The translations under genes were made by a program, and so were the position numbers. A stretch of 64,000 nt of DNA from Darksidea phi. Lineage: Eukaryota; Ascomycota; Dothideomycetes; Pleosporales; Lentitheciaceae. Each line of letters begins with the position of its first letter. The stretch's first letter is position 1. Of this stretch, positions 22,337 through 37,978 are shown one piece after another. The stretch spans positions 84,500 through 148,499 of the forward strand of contig JASJFT010000112.1 of the NCBI GenBank assembly GCA_030770425.1, in the 5' to 3' direction. The notes under the pieces were generated by a model. It was given only the letters and a program-made list of their open reading frames with translations, was not told the DNA's origin and searched no databases.

Positions 22337-25102
22337 TTAGGCTTGAATAGCCCTCCCCAATGCACCACCTGTGAACTGCTGATTCCGTCCACCACCGCCA
22401 CCACCGCCCCTCCCCATACCGCCTCCTCTTCCGCCCCGACCGCGGCCACCACGTCCACCTCGTCCACCAGGCCCATGCTGCCGCTCGAACGCATGAGCCG
22501 TACCCTGGGTCCGCTGCTCAAGTGTCTTCTCGTTGCTTTCAATCAGGCCAGACGCCTTATCGGCCAAAGACAGCGACAGAGTCTGCAGCCTCGAAAGCTC
22601 AACGCCTTTCCTGAAGATGATAGCGGAGTTGACTTGATCTAGGGCAGCCGCAAGTTCCTCGTGCGAAATCATCTTAGATACCACGGCCGAGACTTTGCGC
22701 TCTGAGAGGTCGAACATCGATGCTAAAGTGGTGATGGCGAGAGTATCATAGAAGGGGGCGTATGTGAAGAGGTATGTCCGTAGACCCTCCTCTTGGATTT
22801 GCTCGGAGAGCATATCCTTGATCTTCGCCGAGTTGGCCATGAGCTCCCAAATCTTAATGCCATTGATAAATTCGGCGGCTTTCTTCCATTCGCCTGCTGA
22901 CAGCGCTTTGGAAGCCTGCATGACATGGTCACGGGTGTTCTCGGGTGGACCAGTGAAGATCTGACGCTCATGGTATTCTAAGAGACGGCGGTAGGTCTTG
23001 CTGATGACGCGCTTCCGGATGTCTGGTGATGAACCCACCTGTGCAAGGAGGGGGATCTCGAGCAGCATAGAGCAGGTCAGGTAGACGCACTCTAGTAGCT
23101 CGAGGTTAATGTGCATGTGGAAGGGAAGTTGTCGTTGGCGCTCAAGACGTTCTTGTTCTGGTGAGATCTGGGAATATCGCTGGAGCTGCAGACCCTGGGC
23201 GAGAAGCTCCTTCTGCCTGTTACTGCCGCAAATCTCTTGCAGCGACGTTTGGGCCTCATAGACTAAGCCTGCCCGGAACGCACAAAGACCGACCTGCACC
23301 AGAGCGCGGTTGAAGAGGATCTGGGTGTTGACGTCGAAGTTGTTGATCGTCTCTTGAAGATGGGACATGAGCATCATATCTCGGGCCCTGTAGTACTGGT
23401 CATGCAGCGCTAGGAAGTAGATCTGGCATAGCATTGCCCTCGCTCGGATGATGCCCTCGCTGTTTTGGAACAGGTATGTGCAGAGTGTCTGGACAAGGGA
23501 GGTGGTGTCATTGGAGATAGCGCGCGGTGTGATTTCAGAATTGAGGTTTTCGCCAATGGCCTTCCACGTGTTGGTCTCAAGGATGGTTACGACTTGCGAG
23601 GGCTGCGGTTGTTAGTAGTGGGCATACCTTCTAGACTTGATACATACCTTGAAGTACACATGCTCCAACCGCCGCATAACCACACGGTTCAGCGAGTCTT
23701 GTGGCAGCTCTAGAGCAGCGTTCTTCTTGAGGCCTTCAACATATACGAGGGTGCGGACTAGTGCGGAATACAGGGATGCCTCATCAGTCAGCCTCTCGAT
23801 GTATTCGGATGTGTGAGGATCGATGTGCTGGAGCGATCGAGTGAGCTCATCATCAAGTCTCTCAACGAAAGACACTGTGCTGCCGGGGATCTTGAAGATC
23901 TCTCCCTCCGTAATGGTAGGCGGCTTGTCATCATCTTCCCACTCCTCAGCGTTTTCGACAACGACAATATCATCGGTGCTCTCGAGCGTGTTGAGGAGCT
24001 GGATGAACTCTTGCTGTGCACTTGATTAAACGTTAGTCGAGGCACTATAGTAGCGAGTCTGCATTGCTTACAGCTTCCACTGCTCCTGGGCCATCTGGTT
24101 GCCGGTGCCCGACGTCAGATCGAACCGTGTCGAGATGAGCGTCAACAGAATCCGGATTCTTTGGTAATCTGAAACGGCCACATCGCGCAGCTTTTCCAGC
24201 GTCCGGATATGCTCCATCCGATCCGTGTTCTTGCGACCTCTCTGTTCTACAATTGATCGTAGATGTTTGAGGATGCTCTCAGGAGTGTACTGCACAGCCC
24301 TTCCACCCGCACCCACCATGGTGAAGCCCTCTTCGTCAGCCTCGACGAGAGCGCTGGGGTCGAGTGGAATCGTCTTGGTTACCCTCTTCTTAGTCTTGGG
24401 CGCGTCCACGACCTCTTCTTCGCGCATGAAGCCCTCTTTGTCTGCCCGATATGCATCGATATCCTTGGAGTACTCCTTGTTGTTCTTACGAATCTTCTGG
24501 CGGACGGCATTGATACCGCGCGTATTGGTGGCGTTCATCTTCTTGGGCGTGACCTTTTGCTTCTCGAGTGTCTCGTTCATGACCGTCTCAAGATCAGCAA
24601 TGGCTTGGATGTATACCTTGGGCGTCTTGCCATCGTTCTGTTTGATTAGGGCGGGGATCTGACGGTTTAGCTTGTCGAACACTGCATACGCGCGTTAGCA
24701 TCGCCCTCTAAAACCCTCAAATCCACCACCCCGCATGCCCAATCTCTTCCTTCCCGCAAGATCTGGGGTCAACTTACAGTCCTGAATGACAGCCCAGTCG
24801 TTGATCTTCTCCGCATTTTCAATACTCCGTACTGTCGCTTCAAGCTCCTCAAAGCGCTTATCTTTCGCACTCTTGAGCACCTTCGCCCCTTCATCCTCAT
24901 CGCTCTCGCTCTCACTGGAGGCGTCCCTCAAGAAACGCTCCGCACCTTTCGCGGAACCAGACTCATCAGAGTCGTCAGAGTCTTCCTCATCGGACTCGTC
25001 TTCGGACTTTTCCTCTTCTGACTCCTCCTCCTCAGAGTAGAGCTCCTCTTCGGAAGATTCGTCGCTGGAGCTGTCGCTGGCTGCGAAGAAGCGCGACGTC
25101 AT
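22337..25102 (-). CDS. NIP1: Translation initiation factor eIF3 subunit c
   Basis: Four exons on the minus strand: 25102..24778, 24681..24072, 24020..23648 and 23602..22337. Introns are 96, 51 and 45 nt, with clear TACTAAC-like branches, and all phases agree. 857 residues, the usual length. It is a core scaffold of eIF3, binding eIF1, eIF5 and the 40S subunit during start-codon selection in the cytoplasm. Residues 1-70 are a Ser/Asp/Glu run; the eIF3c N-terminal domain includes the [11 protein letters not shown] block; a PCI domain lies near residues 600-780; the C-terminus is an RGG-type tail (GRGGRGG repeats) that can bind RNA. No irregularity seen. Confidence 0.95.
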
Positions 25103-26020
25103 TTTTGGGTATGTATATTTTCTCGAATGTGGGTTAAACGGGGGTCAAGATCCACCGGGGTTGAGAAAGTGCGCGAGCGCTTTGAGGTGTTCCTACAAAT
25201 ATCGCGCTTGCGGTTGTACTTCGCCTTTGAATTTTAGGCTTGGCGTCGACTCAGAGTGGGATGGTGGTCCGAGCGCTAGATTTTCACGTGCGGGGCAATT
25301 CACGACAACGTCAAGGGGATCCCGTTTATTCGAGCCACGATGTAAGACAGACTCGCTACTTTACCAATGAGTCATCCCGTCAACAGTGGGTTTGAGGTGA
25401 AGGGGCTCCCGAGCTAGCCCTTAAAGGCTTCAAGTCTCATACATGTATCTTCGTCGCTGCAACCGTAATACGGCCATTATATTCATGAATGCAAGTAGAA
25501 GTACACACGCCGCCCACCTCCATTGGAGCAGCCACCTATCCGCCATTTCATCACGATAGGATTATCGAGGAATACCATTTTCCGCCATCCAGTCATCACA
25601 TAGTCCAGGTCAATCCGCCCGCCCAGCCAACCAACCAAGTACGTTGGCTCATCCATCTCAGTTGACTATGTACCATACCACCATGCGTCTTCATGCTATT
25701 TTGACTCCGCCTCCACATCAACGATCTCGGAATCAGGCTCCGTCGCCATCGGTTTTGGGCAGAAAAGGAAAATGATGCAATTTGATGCCGTGAGCAAGGC
25801 AAACGGCCCACCCATCGACACTCTGTCGCCCGCGGCCAGGTATTTGTTGGCCCGTAGATGCGGTAAGATACTGATCGAACCCGATAACGCCTGGGAAAGG
25901 ATACGAATTCGGGGAAGATCTCGACATGTCGATGGGAGGGGTTGTGTTTGTGTGCGTTAGAGGATGATGTAAAACACCATCGTCCGAAATATGAAGATAG
26001 GGGAGCTAAAGCTTCTCGCG
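25103..26020. other. Intergenic region, no gene seen
   Basis: Promoter of eIF3c and 3' flank of YAK1, both on the minus strand. The longest antisense frame (about 25596-26024) has no family features. Confidence 0.45.
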
Positions 26021-28970
<2,950 letters not shown>

Positions 28971-30207
28971 TGCGTTGGGGGGCTGCGCGAGTGGAGGGCT
29001 CAGGGCGTGCTGGATGGTTGGTAGACAACCGGCTCAGCTGTGACGCAGTTAATGCCAGCAGTGCATACCGAATTGCGCCACGAGAACAAATAGCTCCAGG
29101 GATCGGTGCTACGAGGCTGTGAAAGCAGGACGTCACGGCGAGCAACAGGCGCAGGGCGTGCGTGCGACTCGAGCGCCTGGCGATGTGCGTGGTGTAGGTC
29201 TGCGGGGTGATGGATACCACGAGCTGCACGGCGGGACAGCCACGAATGCGCGGGTGGCAATGAAAAGAGCCGACGTGCGTTCACGCCGAGGAGAGAGCGC
29301 GCTATAGAGGTAGGGACGTGAAGGAGGATGTAAACGTAGCGGACGTCGGCTTGGGCTGCTGCTTGGTTGTCTGCCAAGACCATTCCCAATTCGGTCACCT
29401 AGATGTCCGCCCAGCCCTGTACGCCCAACGAACCTTTGACCAACGAGTTTGCCTGCTGGCGCGACCCTGCGACATGAATGCAGTGCCCAATAGTTTATTG
29501 TGCTCCTACCCATCATCCAGACAGCCACAGCGTGCTCAGCCACAGCACGATCCACCGCAATACCGCCCGTGCCGCAGAAGCATCACCCTCATCGGTGCGT
29601 CCGTAAAAGACTCCGCCGAAGACCTCGAGTAGGAGCAATGTGCCTAACAGTTTGATACGCGAGGACGTGTTTTCCTCCCAATTGTGCAGCTACTGACATC
29701 AGGCTGCCGGCCATGGCTCTTGCCCAACAGCCCGCTTCTGTCATGGTGTGGTATCAATTGGTCCACATTTCCCAGCCCGAAATAATAACATGAATTCGGG
29801 GCACAGTCGCGTTGGGACAGCCGACGTCAGCAGCTCACGCAACCCCTTGACACGAGCTCGTAGCTTCGCTCAGACACCGATAGACAAAGAGCCAATATCT
29901 CGGCAGCAGCTCTGATTCAGCTTTCGCCCTCATGTCGTAGCAATAGAGGGGAGGCGCCTGCGCACTGGTAAACTTTAAGGACCGAGCGAATTGTCGCGTG
30001 CTTCTTCTGTTTCGTCTATAAAATTACTGCCGAGGCCGTAACGACTCATTGCGAGCCATGAAACTACATCGAGAACAACATTCAACATAAAGGCTCCAGC
30101 CATACAAATACTGAACCTGCCGAACGAAAATAAAATAATGAGTAGGGTCATTACGCTCCACAGCCATGAAACAATACATACCTAGCCACGCGGCTGACGC
30201 AGCCGCC
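28971..30207. other. Intergenic region, no gene seen
   Basis: Upstream region of YAK1 and 3' flank of sidA, both on the minus strand. GC-rich, with several overlapping frames on both strands (29000-29632) that look like chance. A long 5' leader for YAK1 is possible. Confidence 0.45.
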
Positions 30208-31919
30208 CTAGTTACGCAGCTCCTCAAACACGTCAAGCCCATTCCAGCCACTACTCTTCGAAAAGATATTCCTAACCATCTCGCCCCCTCTATTCGCAAG
30301 AATAGATAGAAGCGAATCACTCAGCTGTAGTCCACGATTAGCATCTACACGGAGATTTGCTGCGCATAATGGGGTCCGGGCGGTGTCAGAATGGGGGACT
30401 TACCCCATGCGTGCTCTCACAGCACCCCTGCAACCACACTCCGGCATCTTCACCAACCTTCTTGTCCTCAAATTGAATCTTATAGTCGCGTCCAACTTGC
30501 CATTTTGCATCGTTGAGGTCGCCGCCGGGCATAAGATGCCTGGCGTCTTTGAGTAGCGTCTCATGTAGATCGCGGTGATAGCCTGTCGCCACAAACACGG
30601 CGTCCACATCTAATGTCTCCGATCGCTCTTCTGCGCCTGGTACTTCTGACAAGAACAGCGGACTTCGGTCCTGAATATGCAGGCGGATTCCGCCCTTTGC
30701 CACAGGCGAATCCTCAACATCGGTGACACAGCGATAAGGCAGAATGCGGTGGGGCCAATGCTCCTCTGCTTCGGGTGAGTTGCCATAGCGGATTCGTTGC
30801 ACATAGAGGGTTTCGTAGATATGTTCGAGGAGGTTAAGGCGGACCACGCCGTAATTAGTGCCCTTGTCTTCCTTGAGAGTGGTTGCACGGCGGGTGGGTT
30901 CGCGGCTGAAGGTGCTGTCTACTTTTGCTGGGTTGAAGATCTCATTCACGCTGTGCTTTGTTAGTGGTATATAACGACCACACCGGCCATACTTACAACG
31001 GCGAGTCGTCACTCGGGCGTAGAGCACCTCCCTTGATCAGTAACCGTGTCCGCGCATTAGGGTAGTGCGCATGTATAAAGTCAAATATCTCTGCCGCGCT
31101 CTGTCCGTTTCCGACAACAGCGACGTTGTACGGGTGCTGGAGATCTTGCAAGATCTTCGTGGAGATGTAGGAGAACTTGGATGAGTGGTTGATCCTTGGA
31201 TGGTTGCTGGGAAATGGCCGCGGCATATTCGGTCTACCACCTGCAGCAATGACAACGTGTTTCGTCCGTCGCGACTCCAGTTGGCCAGTCTGTAGGTTTT
31301 TGGAGACGACGGCGAAGGTTGTGATCTTGCCGCTGCCACTCGGCGACTTTTCTGGTATCACCTTGACGACTTCTTGATCGTACTGGACCACCTCCTCAAA
31401 CCAGCTGGCGCACCACTTCATGTAGTCTTCATACTCGATTCGCTGCGGGAGGAAAGTGTCCAGGTTACAAAACTCCACCAAACGATCCTTCTGGTGCAGG
31501 TAGTTAATAAACGTGAACTCGCTTCGTGGATTCCGTAGGGTTGCCATATCCTTCATGAAAGTAATCTGCATCCTCGCTCCGGGGAGAAGCATGCCGGCGT
31601 GCCATGCGAACTGGGATTGCTTCTCCAGGAATGTAACCTTCGGCAGCCGATTCTGTAGACTAGGCACATCCAGAGATGGATCTGTTCCATCCAGCGCGTC
31701 GTGCAGGGCCACAGCGATAGCTAAGGATGCGGGGCCAAATCCGACACATACGAGATCATGTAGCTCCTCCTCCGGTGTGTAGCGAAGATGAGACCGGTTC
31801 TCAAACGCGGGGAAGTCACTTTCGTCCAAGCTATTCACGGCGAAGCCTGTGAAGGCTTCTTGAACCGGTGAAGAAGTATGTTTTGGGGCGCCCATGGGCA
31901 GATCGGCGTGAGGTGCCAT
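30208..31919 (-). CDS. sidA: L-ornithine N5-monooxygenase, siderophore biosynthesis
   Basis: Three exons on the minus strand: 31919..30997, 30950..30404 and 30324..30208. Introns are 46 nt (GTAAGT...ACAG) and 79 nt (GTAAGT...ACAG, GCTAAT branch). The first junction restores DDSPFVNEIFNP. 528 residues. It hydroxylates the delta-nitrogen of ornithine with NADPH and O2, the committed step of hydroxamate siderophores. Visible: FAD site VGFGPAS at residues 59-65, NADPH site VVGNGQSAAE at about 268-277, and the family's ATGYHRD motif at 429-435. It is followed in the same orientation by the transporter and then the divergent NRPS, the expected set for an intracellular ferrichrome-type pathway. Two GATA-type sites lie 590-745 bp upstream. 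Confidence 0.97.
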
Positions 31920-32506
31920 GGGTTCGAGAGAGGTCGGATGGTAGTGATAAGAAGTGTCTATTGGTGTCAGTACGACGTCGTTGGTCAGGGAACACTATGT
32001 TTGCTTACGGACTGCCAACTTTCACTTGGACAGTCGTTACTTTCTCTGTTAGGCGATACCGTTGCGTTGTCTGGGGTCGAAGGGCATAAGTTTCTAGTCT
32101 GTGTTAGTGGCTTTCAGAGACGATAATGACGTGCTAGGTGGCTCATGGGATACATCAAGCGGAATCGCGGGATAGTGAAACGTACATGTGTACAAGGCCA
32201 CTTAGGAAAAGAAAACAGATGCCGAGGGAGTATCGCGTAGGATCGCTTCTGCGCTTCGAGTTCGAAAGAACTAGACGATGGTGTCCACCATTCTTGTAAC
32301 CGCATCGGCAGTTACCGACCTCTCCCGCGCGTCCGCCAAATATTTCCGTTTCTTTGAGCCATAGTGCAGGGCTCTCAGCAGACAATGGTATGATGATGCC
32401 TGTTGCCGTCCGTGCTTCCCGTTCGACAAGGCCGACAGAGTCTCGCGCATGCTCTTGGAAAGTGGGTCATGTCGGTCGACGTAGGGATCCCCCATCTAAT
32501 CTCCAG

Positions 32507-32515
32507 ATCAGATAA
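32507..32515 (+). promoter_or_regulatory. SreA-type GATA site in the sidA upstream region
   Basis: Exact ATCAGATAA, about 590 bp upstream of the sidA start. ATCWGATAA is the extended site of the fungal iron repressor SreA/Sre1 (established knowledge); function here is inferred. Confidence 0.6.
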
Positions 32516-32654
32516 GAATCCTGCGAGGAAAGGCCGACACGAAGCGGGTGACGACAGCAAAATTTTCCTGGCGCGCAACGCTTGCCCGTGTTGTGCTCCG
32601 TTGCTGCAGCTGAGCGCGGGATGGTATAGGAAACAGTGCTTGGCCGCGGGGGGA

Positions 32655-32663
32655 TTATCAGAT
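32655..32663 (-). promoter_or_regulatory. Second SreA-type GATA site upstream of sidA
   Basis: Exact ATCTGATAA on the minus strand (TTATCAGAT on plus), about 740 bp upstream of the sidA start and 140 bp from the first site. Its orientation matches sidA transcription. Confidence 0.6.
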
Positions 32664-33146
32664 GTGATTGATTAGATTAGATGAAAATTTGCTCTGCGAT
32701 CTCGGACTCGGCTCGGCTTTAGGCTCTCATCAACCGACGCCATCCATCACCGCGCATATGCAGGACTCGTCGGTGTTCCAACTAGGCACGGCTAGTACAT
32801 CTCGTTTGCGGTTCGTTTGTGCAGGCAGTCGATGACGCATGAGGCTTCAAACCTCGCTACCGTCGGGGATTCGTTTAGAGTAGAAGCCGGCTATGGGCAT
32901 CTGCGCAAGAGAATTGATGAAGCGATCAAAATCTAGAACCTCAGGCCGCTTTCAGAATGGATGGATCGCATGCAGCTCATTGATCGTGCCCGAGTTGTAG
33001 GATCGGAAGGTAGCGAGGAAAACCTCGTAAGCAAAAAAGCCTAAACGTTGTGCCTGAGATCCGCATTCGAAGATCTATTGGACCCGATGAGGATCGGCTT
33101 TAGATAGACACAAGTTAGAATTACATATGGGCTATTCACCCCCTTC

Positions 33147-36100
33147 TCAATCGAGCTCCTGAGCCGCTACCATTGCCGAATAGATACCCCACGATGCCAC
33201 CAGCTCATCATGTTTGCCTTGCTCGACAATCTTGCCATTCTCGAAGACGAAGATGCGGTCTGCATGTTGCACGCTGGCCAGTCGATGGGCAATCATGATT
33301 GTAGTCCGCCCTTTTGATGCCGCTGCGATCGCTCTCCGGATCTGCCTCTCAGTGTTTGCGTCCAGCTGCGACGTAGCTTCGTCCAGGAGCAAGATCTCTG
33401 GATCGCGAATTAAGGCTCGAGCAATTGCGAGCCGCTGGCGTTGACCACCCGAAAGCTTAGAGCCGTGGGCACCAACTTCCGTGTTGTAAGCCTCTGGAAG
33501 GCTCATGATAAAGTCGTGGAGCTCGCATTTTTTAGCGGCTTCCACAATGCTATCGTCAGTTACCTCGGCACCTGGTTTTGCGCCTAGTCCAATATTGAAT
33601 TTGACCGAACCCGGGAACAGATCGGGCTCTTGTTCGACAAGTCCAATACGCGCTCTGTGTGCCTGTACGTCCTCTTCTCGTACGTCTTGGCCATCAACTA
33701 GCACCTGGCCGGCGGTAGGGTCGAAAAACCGCTCGATCAAATGCACTGTACTAGATTTTCCCGCGCCAGAGCGACCAACAAAGGCAACATATTCGCCGGG
33801 TCGAATTAAGAATGAAACGTCGCTCAAAGCGGCTACGTCAGGTCTCGTCGCGTAGTGTAGGCTCACGCCTCGAAATTCAACTTCACCCTTCCTGGAAGGG
33901 TTTGGTGGGCCGTTTAAGAGAGCGGCGGTCCCAGTTGCTTCGACTTCATTCGGAGTCCTTGCATTTGAGGAGTTGATGATCGTTGGCTTTTCGTCGTGCA
34001 GGGCGAATACGCTCTGAGCCGCAGTTTTGGCCTGTGTGATTTCTGGGGCGAGACTGAACAACTGGCCAGCAGCTTGCGCTGAGAAAAGAACAGCAGGTAA
34101 TACAGTGAAAAAGTCCCGTTGTCCGTAGTTGCCGTTCCGCACTTGCTGAGAGCCCCTACACCTTTTTTTCAGCATCTACAAGCAAGGTTAGAGGTACTGG
34201 CTAGTACGTACCACCAATATGCAAATGCGTAAACAAAGTAAGTAACTGATACAGCGAATGACAGTAGGATGTTTCCTAGCATGCTAAATCTCAAGCTCTC
34301 TTGGTAAGTTTCTGCAATAGCGGCCTTGTACTTTCGCATGAAGTGCTCTTCTCTACCTAGGGCGGCTACAGTTTGGATTGCAGCACAAGCTTCTGCAGCC
34401 AAGGCCGCGGCAGAATTGTATGCTGTTTGTTGGCGTTCTTCAGCCTTCGCTAGGATACGCAAACGGAAGAAGCCTGCGAGCAGCATGACAGGTACCCCCG
34501 AGAGTAAAACGATGGCAATCTTCCAAGCCACTAGGTGCGCCAAAATGATGCCGCCGATTACCGAAGTCAGTATGGTAAAGAAGGTCCCTAGAATAATACC
34601 AGAGAGGCCGCTTAAGTTGCCGCTGTCCATGTTGAGCTTCGCCATCAAGTCATGGTGCGAATGTCCAGGCTTCGAGAACCAGGCCATATCTTGAATGAGA
34701 ACCGTCCTAAACGATATATCGCGTACACGAACCACCAAATTCTCCGAGACAATGCCGAAGGCCGCACCGCCACCGGTACGAGAAAGGACGGCGACGATAG
34801 CTAGAATAAAAAATAAAAAGCAGTATATCAGTATCTTTGAGGTAGTTTGTGGCGAGTTTGTGGTGTCGTTGAGAAGCTCTACAAGATTGCCAAAGATGAG
34901 AGCTTCGCCGATTGTAATGCCTCCGCTCGCGACAGACGCTAAAAGACCCAAGCCGATCGCTGGAACCTCGCTTCGGCTCAATGCAAAGCAACGTCCGATT
35001 AACTGGATAGCGTTCTTTTTCACCTGTTCATCGGGCGGAGTGGGTCTACCCGAGAGAGTGGATTGTGAAGTCTTTGATCTCAACCCTACATCTTGTTGGA
35101 TCGTTGTGGTACTTGAGATCATCGATGATGACGAAGACTGAGCTTGCTTCTTTTCGAACCGTTGGGCCTGGATAAGCTCGGCATATAGTCCATGGGCTTT
35201 GGAAAGGTCCTCGTGACGACCTGTTTGCACTACAGCGCCGTCTTTCATGACGAAAATCTTGTCAGCGTCCTTAACCGTAACAAGCCGGTGTGCAATGATA
35301 ATCGTTGTCCGTCGGGATTCTGCAGATGTTCTCTTTAGGTTCTCTAATACGACGGCTTCGCTGCTAGCATCCATGGCGCTAGTGTATTCATCCAAAAGGA
35401 GGAGGGAGGGTTTCCCAACCAAGGCTCGCGCTAGAGCTACACGTTGTTTTTGTCCGCCAGAAAGTTGCGAATGGTGACCCGAACCGATCTTTGTATGTAT
35501 TCCGTTTGGAAAATGCTCAATGAAGTCGCAATGTGCATCAGAAGCAGCGGCTGCGCATCTTGCAAGTGCTTCGGTTTCGGAAATTTCCTCCCCTTCGGGC
35601 AACCCGAGCCTGATATTGTCGAGAATAGTCCCGGAAAACAGGGACGGGCTCTGCGTAACGAGCGCAATGTGTGAGCGAAGCGACTTGATATTCAAACTCC
35701 TCAGGTCGCTTTGTCCTAGCATGACCTTGCCCACAGGCGGATCATAGAGCCGAAGAAGAAGAGCAGCAACTGTTGACTTGCCAGATCCCGACGGACCAAC
35801 GAGCCCTGTAACTTTTCCGGCAGGGATATCGAGGTTAAGGCTCTGGAGGACACGTTCAGTTGGTCTCGCAGGGTACACGAACGTGACGTCCTGGAGTCTC
35901 AAGTTCTGTTCAAAGTCGGTTCTTTGCACCACCTTTCCATCCGGTGAGTAAACGTCGATATCCGCGGGTCGGTAATCCAGAACCTCGGATATTGTCTCTC
36001 CTGCTGCCGCTGCTACGGCAAATGTCTGAATGAACGGCCCAAATCGCCCTACCACCATAGACGCGTCCAAGATCATCAATACGACCGCATAGATCGTCCC

Positions 36101-37330
36101 GGCTTCTGCACTACCCCGGCGTAAGCGGTCGCCGTACCAAAAAGCTAGGGCGTTAGCCGAGTATGCTACAAAGTAGATGCTGCCCACCATGGCAGCACCG
36201 GCGATGCTCTTTCTAATACCTGCTCGAAGTGCTTTGCGGAGGAAGCTGATATGATCCTGAGCTAAACGATCGGAAATGCCAAATGCTTGGACAATTTGGA
36301 CTCCTCTGAACGCACTGTCTGCTACAGCAGTTGCTTGTTCAATCAAGGAGCTTGCCTGTTTCGAAAGTTCGGTGACGTATTTCGTCCCATAGATAACGAT
36401 GAAGGCCATTGCAGGTACTACTGTTAAAAGCCTGGAGCATGTTAGTCAGGTCTTTGCATAATGCTGATCAGCCTATGCATTGCTGACTGTCATGATACAT
36501 CATCGCACGAGCACTCGATCAACTTGCTCAATGCAGCTTCAACGGATTAAAATGTTTCCAAACCAGACATGAGAGCGTATTACTTACATTACTCCTGCAA
36601 GCTTCGCGTTAAGTATCAACCCGGCGGTAAAAGCAGCAACGAAATAGCTGATGGAGGCTATGAACAGGCCGACCTTCTCCGATGTCCCGAGCTGGATGGC
36701 TTGCGTTTTCTCAGTTAGAATATTGGTGACGTCTGGGGAGACGGTGTCGAAGTACGCCTGGTCCATGCCCAAGATTCTTTCGACAAGACTCTCTCGCGTT
36801 TTCCGGGATAGTCTCTCGCCCACCACAGCCCAGCAAACGGACCAACCCCAAGTTATCAGAAAGTAGGCCACAGCTACCCCCAAGAGTTCGGCCAATCGCA
36901 TCCTCAGTTCATCCTCTTTTGGGGGGAAGTCATTGATGATCTTTCCCAAGATAACACTAATGAGGGGCAAAGGCAGGCCTGCAGCGACAGCCAAAAGAAC
37001 CCCGAACAGAAGAATGACTTTCGATTCAAAACCATGCAAAGGCTTGTAAAGGGCAAAATAGGACGTTTTGAACGGGTTTAGGCCCAAGATTTGTCGGATG
37101 AACTTTTCACGAACGAGGCCGCTTCGAGGGACTTGACGACCTTCGGGAGGCTGCACCGTTCTCAAAGAGGCGATGTCCACGCGCCCATCCCATGAAGAGC
37201 TCTGATATATCTGCGTCTGGCCATCCGGCTCGGATTCGCGCAGCAAATGTATTTCCGAGGCATCATCCACGAGGTTTTCTCTGAGGAGGGCATTATGCGA
37301 GTGCGCCGGCAGCACCTGGTTTGCGTCCAT
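33147..37330 (-). CDS. ABC-B full transporter of the siderophore cluster
   Basis: Three exons on the minus strand: 37330..36588, 36431..34212 and 34155..33147. Introns are 156 nt (GTAAGT...CCAG, ACTAAC branch) and 56 nt (GTACGT...GTAG), the latter restoring AYWWGSQQVRNGNY. 1323 residues with TMD-NBD-TMD-NBD order. NBD1: Walker A GPSGSGKST near residue 463, signature LSGGQKQR, Walker B LLLLDEYTSAMD. NBD2: Walker A GRSGAGKSS near 1110, signature LSGGQRQR, Walker B ILLLDEATSQLD. Both H-loops (IAHRL) are present, so both ATP sites look competent. It belongs to the multidrug-resistance-type ABC-B proteins often found beside ferrichrome NRPS genes; the substrate and the membrane are not shown by the sequence. 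Divergent from the NRPS, 1.2 kb between start codons. Confidence 0.93.
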
Positions 37331-37622
37331 GTACGATTATTCGTGAGAAGAGAAGCCACCGGAGGAACGAAGGAACGAAGGTTGGTCGCACATCGGGGTC
37401 ATTCAGTTGCTGATGCTCGAAGGTGGTGCAATCACGTTGAAAGTCGCGTCGCCAAGAAGGCTGATTGCACCCGAGCTTGGACTGACTCAATGAGCCTCAG
37501 ACCAAAAGACCAGCCGCGCCGCTAATACTTGGCATTTGAGACGTATTCAAGTAGCCTGATCCGCCATCCTTTGTCGGGCTCCTGTTCCGTGCGTGCAGCG
37601 TGCAGCGTGCAGAGCGCCGCCG

Positions 37623-37631
37623 TTATCAGAT
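37623..37631 (-). promoter_or_regulatory. SreA-type GATA site, ABC transporter side
   Basis: Exact ATCTGATAA on the minus strand, 293 bp upstream of the transporter start codon and oriented with it. Confidence 0.6.
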
Positions 37632-37969
37632 GGTCCTGACCCTCCAATCCCGGGTTTTCTGCGGTGGCGGCCCGAAGTCGGCACCAACGGCTTCCGCCGG
37701 CCTGGTCTGCATCCTGCAACACCACCGGCGACGAACTCTGACAAAGGAGAAATTGCTGGCGTGGGATGGCGCATACGAAGGGAGAAGAGCCCGGACGACA
37801 GAAGGCGAGCCGTGAGTCGTCGCGTCACTGCCGCAGCCATCCACCTGCCGTTCCTGCGCGAGGACCGAGGACAGGAGCCGGGTGGAGCAACATTTTCTTT
37901 TCTTCGCCTTTAGCGCTTCTCCGGCCCAGGCTAACCCACGAGGGGTGTTCCTTGCAAGCCGTCAACAGC

Positions 37970-37978
37970 ATCTGATAA
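37970..37978 (+). promoter_or_regulatory. SreA-type GATA site, NRPS side
   Basis: Exact ATCTGATAA on the plus strand, about 560 bp upstream of the NRPS start codon and oriented with it. Confidence 0.6.

Larger units (their letters stand above)
31920..33146. other. sidA promoter and ABC transporter 3' flank
   Basis: No gene seen. Apart from the two 9-mer GATA sites there is a single TGATAAG near 31946-31953, close to the sidA start. Small frames here lack protein-like content. Confidence 0.5.

Noticed and set aside
29000..29632. Overlapping frames on both strands upstream of YAK1
   Set aside because: Arg/Ser/Pro-rich on both strands with no conserved motif; typical of GC-rich leader sequence.
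33147..34175. Separate half-transporter gene
   Set aside because: Exon 3 of the ABC transporter; a 56 nt intron joins it in phase and supplies the missing transmembrane residues.
37547..37913. Overlapping GC-rich frames in the NRPS/ABC promoter
   Set aside because: Several frames open on both strands at once, with composition bias and no family features.
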